Assembly: GCA_007127395.1 (NCBI GenBank)
Contig: SKZL01000336.1
Span: 1 to 6,527 of the forward strand
Source of the DNA: Balneolaceae bacterium
GTDB taxonomy: Bacteria; Bacteroidota; Rhodothermia; Balneolales; Balneolaceae
Length of the DNA stretch: 6,527 nt
Reading direction: 5' to 3'
The notes under the pieces are model-generated. The model was not told where the DNA came from, ran no database searches, and saw only the letters and a program-made list of their open reading frames with translations. Each line of letters opens with the position of its first letter. The first letter of the stretch is position 1. Below, piece by piece: positions 1 to 6,527 of this stretch. A program made the translations under genes and the position numbers.

Positions 1-1
1 A

Positions 2-1939
2 TTCCGGATCGAACCCGGTGAGATTGCATCCACCATTATGCAACACCCGGACGTGGCCGATGCGGTGGTTATGGTCAGAAACGATGATGGGAATCCGCAA
101 CTGGCTGCATATCTGACAGTAAATCCTGAGGCCGTACCGGAGGCGACGGAAACTTCTCCTGTGCAGTGGCAGCCTTCTGCAGCGGACCAGATAGAAGCAA
201 TCCACTCACCTCAGGCTGAACAGCTCCTTGCAGAGGTGCGGAAAGAGCTCATGGCCACCCTGCCCGACTATATGGTACCCGCTTACATAACTCTATTGAA
301 TTTTATTCCACTATCCGTAAACGGTAAGGTAGATTACAATCTGTTGTCCGAAATTTCAGGTACACAACACCCAAATCAATATGAAAAGCCTGCAAATGAG
401 CTTGAAAAAGAGTTACAAGAGATATGGTCAGAAGTACTGAATCTTAAGGAGATCTCTGTATATGATCACTTTTTCAGGATTGGCGGGCATAGCCTGAAAG
501 CGATGCAGGTAGTAAACAGGATTGGAAATAAGTTAAAAATTAAAGTTGACCTTGCAGAACTGAATGAAGAACCAACCATTCGCGGCCTTGCAAAACGTAT
601 CAGCAAAAAGGAAACAGGAGAAGGTACTGAAATACCAAAAGCCACTGAAGAGAGTGATTATCCATTATCATATGCTCAGCAACGCCTTTGGTTGCTACAC
701 AACATGGATGCAGAATCGGCATACAATATGCCCCTTACCTATAAAGTTCAGGAACAAATTGAGCTTCATAGTCTGAAAAAAGCATTTAAACAGCTAATTC
801 AAAGGCATGAGATTTTACGAACGGCTTTTCTTCTCATCAATGGAGAGCCCAGACAAAAAATTGAAGATGATGCTGAAATTGAGATTACGGTAAAAGATTT
901 TTGTGATGAAGATAATCCGATCATGGCAGCACGTCTCTATTGTGAAAAACAGGCACAGGTTCCATTCGATCTGAATCACCCCCCACTTTTAAGATGCATT
1001 CTGATACGAACCGATGAACAGGAATATATACTGCAATTATGTATCCATCATATCATCGGTGACGGTTGGTCTACAAGAGTTCTTTTCAACGAATTGATAG
1101 CACTTTATGAATCGTATAGATCCGGTGAGACAAACAGATTACCCGAAAATCGAGTTCAATACAGAGATTTTACCACCTGGCAACTGAACAAGGATTTTTC
1201 GAAAGATCGAACATTCTGGTTGAAATATATGGAAGGTGCCTCTGAAAAAGTCTATCTGCCTTATGACCGATCACCGGCAGCAAAACGAAAATTCCTTGGA
1301 CGTTATATTGGCACAACCCTTGAAAAAGAAGTTTTCTCAGGGTTAAAAAAAATATCCGCTGATAAAGAAACAACACCCTCCACCGTCCTGCTCAGTCTAT
1401 TTGCACTGCTTCTATTTAAGTTGACCGGCCAAAATGACTTCCCTATTGCCATCAGTTCAGCAGGCAGAAATAATCGAGACCTGGAACAGATGATCGGCTT
1501 TTTTGTCAATATTCTTCCTCTCAGGGTTCAAATCAATGATCAGATGGATTTTGATGAACTACTTGATACAATGATTCAATCATCTGGTATGGTTTACTCA
1601 CATCAGGAATATCCTTTTAATAAGCTGGTGGAAGATTTAAATCCGGATCGCGCCGGTGCCGGACAACCTCTGTCTAATGTTGTATTCGGTTATCAAAATT
1701 ATGCAGATGTTCATCTGGATAGTGATTCAGAAGCTCACAGTTCACTTCAAAAAGCTGAAGGTTTTGAGCTGCAGAACAACACAGCCAAATTTGATATCAC
1801 ACTCTTTGCATTCGAAAAAGGATCTGAACTTCAGCTCGACATCGAATATGACAGTGAACTGTTTGATGAAAAGACCATTCAAAGCTACCTCGATACATTG
1901 AAGTCATTTGCAAAGATGGTCACAAGTGAATATGAATAG
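2..1939 (+). CDS. NRPS subunit, 3' part (A domain end - PCP - C), partial at left edge
   Basis: Nonribosomal peptide synthetase, cytoplasmic, that activates, tethers and condenses amino acids. The frame is open to the window start and already shows motif A8 (FRIEPGEI) at nt 2-25, so the ATG at 38 is internal and the gene is 5'-truncated. Visible order (645 residues): A-domain end with A8, A9 (LPDYMVPAY, nt 260-286) and A10 (NGK, Lys codon 326-328). Next comes a PCP with IGGHS, phosphopantetheine Ser codon 491-493. Last is a full C domain from about nt 660: C1 SYAQQRLWLL, C2 RHEILRTAF, C3 HHIIGDG (nt 1046-1066, HHxxxDG intact), C5 IGFFVNILPLRV, C6 HQEYPFNKLVEDL. The C1/C3 style and the YNMP motif suggest an LCL-type domain accepting an L-configured donor (inference). 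The protein ends straight after the C domain, so its acceptor A domain is on the next gene, 27 bases on and in the same frame. The first 300 bases are much richer in GC than the rest. The substrate of the partial A domain cannot be read because its pocket lies outside the window. Confidence 0.95.
   Translation, partial: FRIEPGEIASTIMQHPDVADAVVMVRNDDGNPQLAAYLTVNPEAVPEATETSPVQWQPSAADQIEAIHSPQAEQLLAEVRKELMATLPDYMVPAYITLLNFIPLSVNGKVDYNLLSEISGTQHPNQYEKPANELEKELQEIWSEVLNLKEISVYDHFFRIGGHSLKAMQVVNRIGNKLKIKVDLAELNEEPTIRGLAKRISKKETGEGTEIPKATEESDYPLSYAQQRLWLLHNMDAESAYNMPLTYKVQEQIELHSLKKAFKQLIQRHEILRTAFLLINGEPRQKIEDDAEIEITVKDFCDEDNPIMAARLYCEKQAQVPFDLNHPPLLRCILIRTDEQEYILQLCIHHIIGDGWSTRVLFNELIALYESYRSGETNRLPENRVQYRDFTTWQLNKDFSKDRTFWLKYMEGASEKVYLPYDRSPAAKRKFLGRYIGTTLEKEVFSGLKKISADKETTPSTVLLSLFALLLFKLTGQNDFPIAISSAGRNNRDLEQMIGFFVNILPLRVQINDQMDFDELLDTMIQSSGMVYSHQEYPFNKLVEDLNPDRAGAGQPLSNVVFGYQNYADVHLDSDSEAHSSLQKAEGFELQNNTAKFDITLFAFEKGSELQLDIEYDSELFDEKTIQSYLDTLKSFAKMVTSEYE
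1937..1939 (+). other. Amber stop separating two in-phase NRPS reading frames
   Basis: TAG ends the upstream subunit. The nine codons after it (1940-1966) contain no stop and lead in the same frame into the ATG at 1967. Changing or reading through this one codon would give a continuous C-A(MT)-PCP-TE protein. The stop is followed by A. Confidence 0.85.
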
Positions 1940-1951
1940 AAAAATCAGTTT

Positions 1952-1960
1952 AAAAGGGAA
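1952..1960 (+). promoter_or_regulatory. Probable ribosome binding site of the terminal NRPS gene
   Basis: A purine-rich run AAAAGGGAA with core AGGGA lies 7 bases before the ATG at 1967. It supports that start and suggests the terminal subunit can be translated independently, probably by coupled translation in one operon. No promoter-like sequence is apparent in the 27-base gap. Confidence 0.6.
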
Positions 1961-1966
1961 TACAGA

Positions 1967-4900
1967 ATGAAACTCAGTGATTTTAAATTCGACAAAGATG
2001 TAAAAACGTCTTCATTAGATGAAGTTTATCGTTCAATCAATAATCAACGAACCGACTATCCATCAGATAAAACGATTCATCGCCTTTTCAGTGAGCAGGC
2101 CGCAAGAACACCGGATTCCGTAGCTGTAACCGATGAAAACGGAAGTTTATCCTATCGCGAACTGGAAGAAAAATCGAATCAGCTGGCACATTTTCTAAAA
2201 TCCAGGAATCCAAAAAAAGAGTTCATCGCCGGGGTACTGCAAGACCGATCGATCCGATTGGCTATATCACAATTGGGAATCCTGAAAGCAGGGGGTGCGT
2301 ATCTACCACTGACTCCATCAACCCCTTTCAACAGAATGCGGTTTATATTGGAGAATGCAGAGGCTGAAATGCTCATATTTGACTCAGAACATTTGCGAAA
2401 TGCGAATAAGCTACAATGGGAGTGCCCGTCAGTTCGGGATATCATCTGCATCGATTCTGATGACTATGATCAATTGAATGAAGGTTCCGGTGAAATGATG
2501 AAAGAAGACACCTGGGATCTGATCAGGCGTGAAATGCACGATGATATCTCAGGTGGCGGATGGAAAAGCAGTTTTACCGGGGAACTCCTGAGCAGGGAAG
2601 TGATGGATGAGTATGCTGAAAATATTGAAAAGAAGTTGACTCCACACACAGGTAAAAATAAAAAAGTTCTGGAAATCGGTGTTGCTTCGGGTATGAGTAT
2701 GTTTCGACTGGCCCCTAAGGTACAACACTATGTCGGTACTGAACTGACAAGCGGAATATTGGAGTGGACTCAACAGGAAGCTGAAAAAAAAGGTGTCAAA
2801 AATATCAGCCTGAAGCATCTTGCCGCACATGAAACAGACCGGCTTGAAGAGAGTGGTTTTGATGTTGTCATCATCAACAGTGTCGTTCAGTGCTTTAGCG
2901 GGCATAACTATCTGAAACAAACTCTGGAAAAATCCATTCAAAAAATGGATGATGAAGGATTGATCTTTTTGGGCAACATATGGGATCAAAAAAAGAAAGA
3001 TCACTTTATCGATGCACTTGAGGCCTTCCAGAGTGAGAATGCAGGAAAAGGGTATACGACCAAAACAGACAGGTATGAAGAGTTATTTCTATCCGAAGAG
3101 TGGTTCACAGACCTTCAAAAAGAGTGGCCATGGATTACAGAGATTCAATTTTCACCCTTGATTTCAAAACATCAAAGTGAACTCTCGGATTACAGCTATG
3201 ACATCATTCTCAAGATCGATAAAAGGTGGATGAGAGAACCACGGCCGGAGATGTCTGATCCCAAATATAGAAACCAGTTTGATCTATCTCACATCAGAAA
3301 ATTTGATATTTCGCTGCCTGAAGAGCTTTCAACACCCGGTTCACTTGCCAATCTGATGTACACATCCGGTTCAACCGGACGGCCAAAAGGTGTTATGGTT
3401 GAGCACAAAAATGTTAACCGCCTGGTTATCAACACAAATTACATATCCATACAACCGGATGATGTTGTATTTCAGGGAGGAATTCCATCGTTTGATGCAT
3501 CCACAATTGAAACTTTTCTCGCACTTCTGAACGGAGCACAACTCTACTACCCGAAACAGGAAGAGCTGTTAAACCCTCAACAACTTTCGGATCTATTAAA
3601 TCTGAATAGAATAACCGTGCTGTTCATCACAACCAGGTTGTTTAATCTGTTGGCGGACCAGAATCCTGAGGCGTTTCAAACCATTCGAGTATTGATGTCG
3701 GGAGGTGAGAGGGCTTCTGCGGTTCATTTCAACAAGATCAGGAAGCTCTATCCTGATTTGAAACTGATGAACGTGTACGGGCCAACCGAAAATACAGGGT
3801 ATTCAACTTATCATCCGGTGGAAAAAGAGTATGATGATGAAATTCCTATTGGTATTCCTGTTGCAAACAGTACCGTTTATGTAGTTGATGAATCGTTGAA
3901 CCTCGTCCCTGTAGGCAAATCCGGCGAGTTACTGGTTGGGGGAGATGGTGTTGCACGTGGCTATGTAAAAGATCCGGAAAAAACAGAACAACTATTTATA
4001 CCCAATCCTTTTTCCGGACACGACAGGCTCTATAAAACCGGGGATATCGTCAGATTGAACCAGGATCATCATCTGGAGTATATTGAGAGAAAAGATAAAC
4101 AGGTAAAAATCCGTGGTAACAGGATAGAGCCCGGTGAAATTGAACATCAGATACTCACATTCTCATCCGTCAAAGAGGCGGTTGTGATTCCGGTCAATCA
4201 AAATGGTGAACAGCAACTCGCTTGTTATTTGGTTTGTAACAGTGCAACAGATATTGATGTATTAAGAGAACAACTTAAACGAAAGTTGCCTGAAGTGATG
4301 ATTCCTGCCCATTTTCAGGTAGTAGAATCACTGCCCATCAATTCGAACGGAAAGCTGGAGGTTTCCAGATTGCCTGATATCTCAGCAGAGATAAATCTGG
4401 ATGCTGCCGAACAACCTTCCACTGAAACAGAATCGAGGATGATTCAAATTTGGAAAGATCTATTGAATCTGAAATCGATTGGTGTCAATCAGAATTTTTT
4501 CGATTTAGGCGGCCACAGTCTCACCACTACAAAACTCGTTTCTGCCATTGAAAAAGAGATGGATGTCACTCTCCCCTTTTCACTGATATTTACGGCAAAT
4601 ACAGTCCGTGAACTGTCAACATACATTGATAATCTGGAGAAATTTGACAGCAGTATTGTGCACCGTGATTTGGTTCAGCTTTCAAAGCCGGATTCCGGAA
4701 CCAACTCAATCTTCGCATTCCCCCCCGGATCTGGATACTCTCTGGCCTATACCTCACTTGCGCCAAAATTAAAGCCTTTTGGATTCTATGGATTTACATT
4801 TATTGAAAAAGAGCATCGATTGGGTCGGTACGTTCAGATGATTACTAAAACTGAAAAACCTCCATATACACTTTTCGGTTATTCAGGTGGTGGTAAACTG

Positions 4901-5350
4901 GCATTTCTGGTTGCCCGGGAGCTTGAAAAGCATGGATTTGAAGTCGATAAACTGATTATGGTCGATTCTGCACGCTATGTCAAAGAGTTGCCGGTGTCGG
5001 ATGCAGATGTTCAATTTTATGCCTCTGAATTCCTGGAAGGCGTAACCAGTAAGATTTTACGTGAAACCGTCATCAATAAGATGAAAAGTTACAGACACTT
5101 TCTGGCGGGTTGTATTGAGGAAGGGACGATATCGGCAGATATAACCGTGATACAGGGTACAGACTCTGAAGACCTCTATCTCGGCCCCGACGGCGAAGAG
5201 TGGGCAACCATGACCGGTTGGAGAGATAATACCAGTGGGAAATTTGAGTTGATTAAAGGTTCAGGATCTCATAAAGAGATGCTAAATGGTGATCATCTTG
5301 TTAAAAACAGTGAGATCATCCTGCAGTTTTTAAAGAAGACAAAACCATAA
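1967..5350 (+). CDS. Terminal NRPS subunit: A domain interrupted by methyltransferase, PCP, thioesterase
   Basis: Terminating NRPS subunit of 1127 residues; it activates one amino acid, probably methylates it, and releases the peptide. It starts with a short C-A linker (residues 1-45, TDYPSDKTIH), then the A domain: A1 LSYREL near 61, A2 LKAGGAYLPL at 106-115. A methyltransferase occupies about 195-420, with SAM motif VLEIGVASG at 234-242. The A domain resumes with A3 YTSGSTGRPKG (465-475), A4 FDAS (509-512), A5 NVYGPTE (602-608), A7 YKTGD (689-693), A8 GNRIEPGEIE (717-726) and A10 NGK with Lys796. The PCP has DLGGHSL with Ser851. The thioesterase (about 890-1127) has GYSGGG with Ser973, Asp1000 and His1102 as the likely triad; its motifs (FPPGSGYSLAY, GSGSHKEML) resemble surfactin/gramicidin-type thioesterases. 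All core A motifs are present, so the enzyme looks functional. There is no C domain of its own; the upstream protein ends with one. The substrate is not certain. Confidence 0.95.
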   Translation: MKLSDFKFDKDVKTSSLDEVYRSINNQRTDYPSDKTIHRLFSEQAARTPDSVAVTDENGSLSYRELEEKSNQLAHFLKSRNPKKEFIAGVLQDRSIRLAISQLGILKAGGAYLPLTPSTPFNRMRFILENAEAEMLIFDSEHLRNANKLQWECPSVRDIICIDSDDYDQLNEGSGEMMKEDTWDLIRREMHDDISGGGWKSSFTGELLSREVMDEYAENIEKKLTPHTGKNKKVLEIGVASGMSMFRLAPKVQHYVGTELTSGILEWTQQEAEKKGVKNISLKHLAAHETDRLEESGFDVVIINSVVQCFSGHNYLKQTLEKSIQKMDDEGLIFLGNIWDQKKKDHFIDALEAFQSENAGKGYTTKTDRYEELFLSEEWFTDLQKEWPWITEIQFSPLISKHQSELSDYSYDIILKIDKRWMREPRPEMSDPKYRNQFDLSHIRKFDISLPEELSTPGSLANLMYTSGSTGRPKGVMVEHKNVNRLVINTNYISIQPDDVVFQGGIPSFDASTIETFLALLNGAQLYYPKQEELLNPQQLSDLLNLNRITVLFITTRLFNLLADQNPEAFQTIRVLMSGGERASAVHFNKIRKLYPDLKLMNVYGPTENTGYSTYHPVEKEYDDEIPIGIPVANSTVYVVDESLNLVPVGKSGELLVGGDGVARGYVKDPEKTEQLFIPNPFSGHDRLYKTGDIVRLNQDHHLEYIERKDKQVKIRGNRIEPGEIEHQILTFSSVKEAVVIPVNQNGEQQLACYLVCNSATDIDVLREQLKRKLPEVMIPAHFQVVESLPINSNGKLEVSRLPDISAEINLDAAEQPSTETESRMIQIWKDLLNLKSIGVNQNFFDLGGHSLTTTKLVSAIEKEMDVTLPFSLIFTANTVRELSTYIDNLEKFDSSIVHRDLVQLSKPDSGTNSIFAFPPGSGYSLAYTSLAPKLKPFGFYGFTFIEKEHRLGRYVQMITKTEKPPYTLFGYSGGGKLAFLVARELEKHGFEVDKLIMVDSARYVKELPVSDADVQFYASEFLEGVTSKILRETVINKMKSYRHFLAGCIEEGTISADITVIQGTDSEDLYLGPDGEEWATMTGWRDNTSGKFELIKGSGSHKEMLNGDHLVKNSEIILQFLKKTKP
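2549..3226 (+). other. Methyltransferase domain inserted between A2 and A3 of the A domain
   Basis: Residues about 195-420 of the terminal NRPS subunit. It opens with GGGWKSSFTGEL, like the lead-in of NRPS-embedded methyltransferases. It then has the SAM-binding motif VLEIGVASG (234-242), with the usual middle glycine replaced by Ala240, and GTEL as the likely acidic ribose-contact segment. Next come FDVVIINSVVQCF (298-310) and LIFLGNI (332-338). The NSVVQ and IFLGN motifs match the family better known as N-methyltransferases placed between A8 and A9. Here the A2 and A3 motifs are about 350 residues apart, against roughly 60-70 in an ordinary A domain. Known A2-A3 insertions such as TioN and KtzH methylate side chains (S or O), so position and motif style point to different reactions. 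Regiochemistry is left open. Confidence 0.88.
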
Positions 5351-5392
5351 AAGAAAGAACCGGAAGTGACGAAAAACTTTCACTCCTCTAAA

Positions 5393-5434
5393 TCACTATT
5401 TCTATTGTATCATATTGATACAATAGAAAAGTGA
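5393..5434. terminator. Long AT-rich hairpin between convergent genes, probable bidirectional terminator
   Basis: A 14-bp perfect stem (5399-5412 with 5416-5429) closes on a TAT loop. After one bulged A at 5398, five more pairs follow (TCACT 5393-5397 with AGTGA 5430-5434). The site lies 42 bases past the NRPS stop and 17 bases past the - strand gene's stop, where a shared terminator is expected. It lacks a GC-rich stem base and a clear U-tract, so it is not a textbook intrinsic terminator. Confidence 0.55.
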
Positions 5435-5437
5435 AAC

Positions 5438-5451
5438 ACTGTTATAACAGT
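5438..5451. repeat. 14-base palindrome ACTGTTATAACAGT
   Basis: A perfect palindrome directly after the stop codon of the - strand gene. In RNA it could form only a 5-bp stem with a TATA loop. It may add to the transcription end of the - strand gene or be a protein-binding site; nothing visible decides this. Confidence 0.4.
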
Positions 5452-6527
5452 TTATTGTGAGCCTTGATCACTGCCCGAATTTCGATTGTTTCTGAATGGA
5501 ACTCTGATATTCCCCCGAGAATCCCGGAATGTATTATCCGGAACAACCGTATTCGGATGATATCTGGAATCTTTAAATGTGAGTGAATCACTCCTTGGTA
5601 CGTCAAGATGAGATTCCCGTTCAATCATCTCGTCTCTTCTGTACCCAAGAGCATCATCGGGATCTGTTGTCATTGAATCGGATGATACCCGTGATCCGCC
5701 GGAGATGCCCGGATCATCAAAAAAGGTTTCTATCGGATCACCGGGTTCTCTATCAGACATGTTCATCGTATTGGCGCTTCCTCCGGCCGTCGATCCAATG
5801 CCACCTCTTCCGGTAGCATCCAGAATCACCGGCAATCCGCCTTCTCCCCCGCCAATCATTATGATTTTTGAGTTGTTTGATTTAGCCAGTTCCAGAGTTG
5901 CCTCAATACCCCTAAATCTTAAATACTCCTCAGTAATGCCTTCAGTAATCAGATTCTGGAAGTCCCGGATCCCCTGAGCTTCAATACGTTTACGATCCGC
6001 TTCCTGAATCTCTCGCTCAATTCTATACTGAAATTCCTGAGCCCTCTGCTCCTGTCTCAATTTTTGCTCAATGGCAGTTTCCACCACAATCGGAAGTTTT
6101 ATCTTTTTGATCATCAAATTATCAAGGGTAACAAATCTCTGTCCGACTTTTGCAATCGCCCCTTGAACAGTATTCTCAATAACGAATTTCTCTGAACCAT
6201 AGATTTCATTCGGCAAATATTGACCGAAAACTTCCCTGATCACTGCACGAACCTCGGGTTGTACGATCTTCTCGGCATAATTTGGCCCAACTTCACGGTG
6301 TAAAATTGGGAGTGTCGTATAGACCGGCCTGTATCGCATTTCAAACTGTACATTGATGGTCAAACCATCATTACTCAAAACATCAAAATTATCCCTGAAA
6401 TTTTGATATCTCACATTGTAAACAGCCATGTGATCCCATGGATATATTAAATGCACACCTTCACCATACGTTTTACCGACCACAACACCATCCTGGAATC
6501 TCTTGAAAAGTACAGCTGCTTCACCCG
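5452..6527 (-). CDS. Prohibitin/SPFH (band 7) family membrane protein, 5' end outside window
   Basis: SPFH/prohibitin-like protein. Family members form oligomeric assemblies on the inner membrane and affect membrane organisation or protease activity; the specific role here is unknown. 357 residues are visible. A GTG at 6483-6481 could serve as a start, but the frame stays open to the right edge and encodes family-typical sequence (GEAAVLFKRFQDGV) upstream, so the true start and the expected N-terminal membrane anchor lie beyond the window. Numbering from that GTG, the SPFH domain covers about residues 1-135 (YGEGVHLIYPWD, DGLTINVQFEMRYRP, GPNYAEKIVQPEVR). A charged helical, probably coiled-coil, segment covers about 136-205, followed by IIMIGGGEGGLPVIL. 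The last 120 or so residues are low-complexity, rich in Gly, Ser, Asp and Arg, and not typical of prohibitins. The gene is convergent with the NRPS operon and probably unrelated to peptide synthesis. Confidence 0.9.
   Translation of the reverse strand, partial: GEAAVLFKRFQDGVVVGKTYGEGVHLIYPWDHMAVYNVRYQNFRDNFDVLSNDGLTINVQFEMRYRPVYTTLPILHREVGPNYAEKIVQPEVRAVIREVFGQYLPNEIYGSEKFVIENTVQGAIAKVGQRFVTLDNLMIKKIKLPIVVETAIEQKLRQEQRAQEFQYRIEREIQEADRKRIEAQGIRDFQNLITEGITEEYLRFRGIEATLELAKSNNSKIIMIGGGEGGLPVILDATGRGGIGSTAGGSANTMNMSDREPGDPIETFFDDPGISGGSRVSSDSMTTDPDDALGYRRDEMIERESHLDVPRSDSLTFKDSRYHPNTVVPDNTFRDSRGNIRVPFRNNRNSGSDQGSQ
5455..5820 (-). other. Low-complexity C-terminal tail of the SPFH protein
   Basis: About 122 residues after the GGGEGGLPVIL motif. 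A Gly/Ser-rich start (GRGGIGSTAGGS) leads into an acidic stretch (DREPGDPIETFFDD) and an Asp/Arg/Asn/Ser-rich end. An imperfect 16-residue repeat is visible: FKDSRYHPNTVVP (from about residue 303) and FRDSRGNIRVP (from about 319). There are no hydrophobic segments or recognised domain. It is probably disordered and may be a partner-binding tail. Confidence 0.65.

Noticed and set aside
38..40. ATG as the start of the first NRPS gene
   Set aside because: The A8 motif is encoded in frame just upstream of it; the gene continues beyond the left edge.
1940..1966. Promoter for the terminal NRPS gene
   Set aside because: The gap is only 27 bases and holds a ribosome binding site but no recognisable promoter elements; co-transcription is simpler.
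2784..2791. Run of eight A as a possible programmed frameshift site
   Set aside because: The reading frame continues unbroken through intact methyltransferase motifs on both sides; a similar A run at 1345-1352 is also in an intact frame.
2549..3004. Opposite-strand open frame of 151 codons inside the methyltransferase region
   Set aside because: It lies wholly antisense to a domain with clear SAM and NRPS motifs, and its translation shows no recognisable features.
5583..5977. Two + strand open frames over the SPFH gene
   Set aside because: They overlap a well-supported - strand coding region with family motifs and have no coding signature of their own.
6481..6483. GTG as the start of the SPFH gene
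   Set aside because: Codons upstream stay open to the window edge and encode typical family sequence (GEAAVLFKRFQDGV), so the start is further out.

Overview
The window holds the downstream end of a nonribosomal peptide synthetase (NRPS) gene cluster on the + strand. It runs convergently into a gene for a prohibitin/SPFH-type membrane protein on the - strand. Base composition is moderately AT-rich. The SPFH protein carries a glycine-rich motif after its helical region that I associate with Bacteroidota/Balneolota-like bacteria. This placement is a guess from style, not from a marker gene.

Layout: positions 2-1939 are the 3' part of an NRPS subunit cut by the left window edge. Its visible domains are the C-terminal end of an adenylation (A) domain, a carrier protein (PCP) and a complete condensation (C) domain of LCL appearance. 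After one amber stop and 27 bases, positions 1967-5350 encode the terminal subunit, with architecture A(interrupted by a methyltransferase)-PCP-thioesterase. The C domain that should feed this A domain therefore sits at the end of the upstream protein, and the last module is split between two polypeptides. The two reading frames are in phase with no other stop between them.

Positions 5351-5451 form a short convergent intergenic region with a long AT-rich hairpin and a small palindrome, probably the shared transcription end. Positions 5452-6527 (- strand) are the SPFH gene, whose 5' end lies outside the window. It has an unusual low-complexity C-terminal tail of about 120 residues.

How the genes would work together: the upstream subunit loads and elongates the peptide. 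Its C-terminal C domain condenses the growing chain with the residue activated by the terminal subunit. The embedded methyltransferase probably methylates that residue or its aminoacyl thioester, and the surfactin-type thioesterase releases the product by cyclisation or hydrolysis. The most notable points are the methyltransferase between motifs A2 and A3 rather than in the common A8-A9 position, the amber-only split inside the C-A linker, and a sharp GC drop at motif A9 of the upstream A domain that suggests domain recombination. The SPFH gene is probably an unrelated neighbour.
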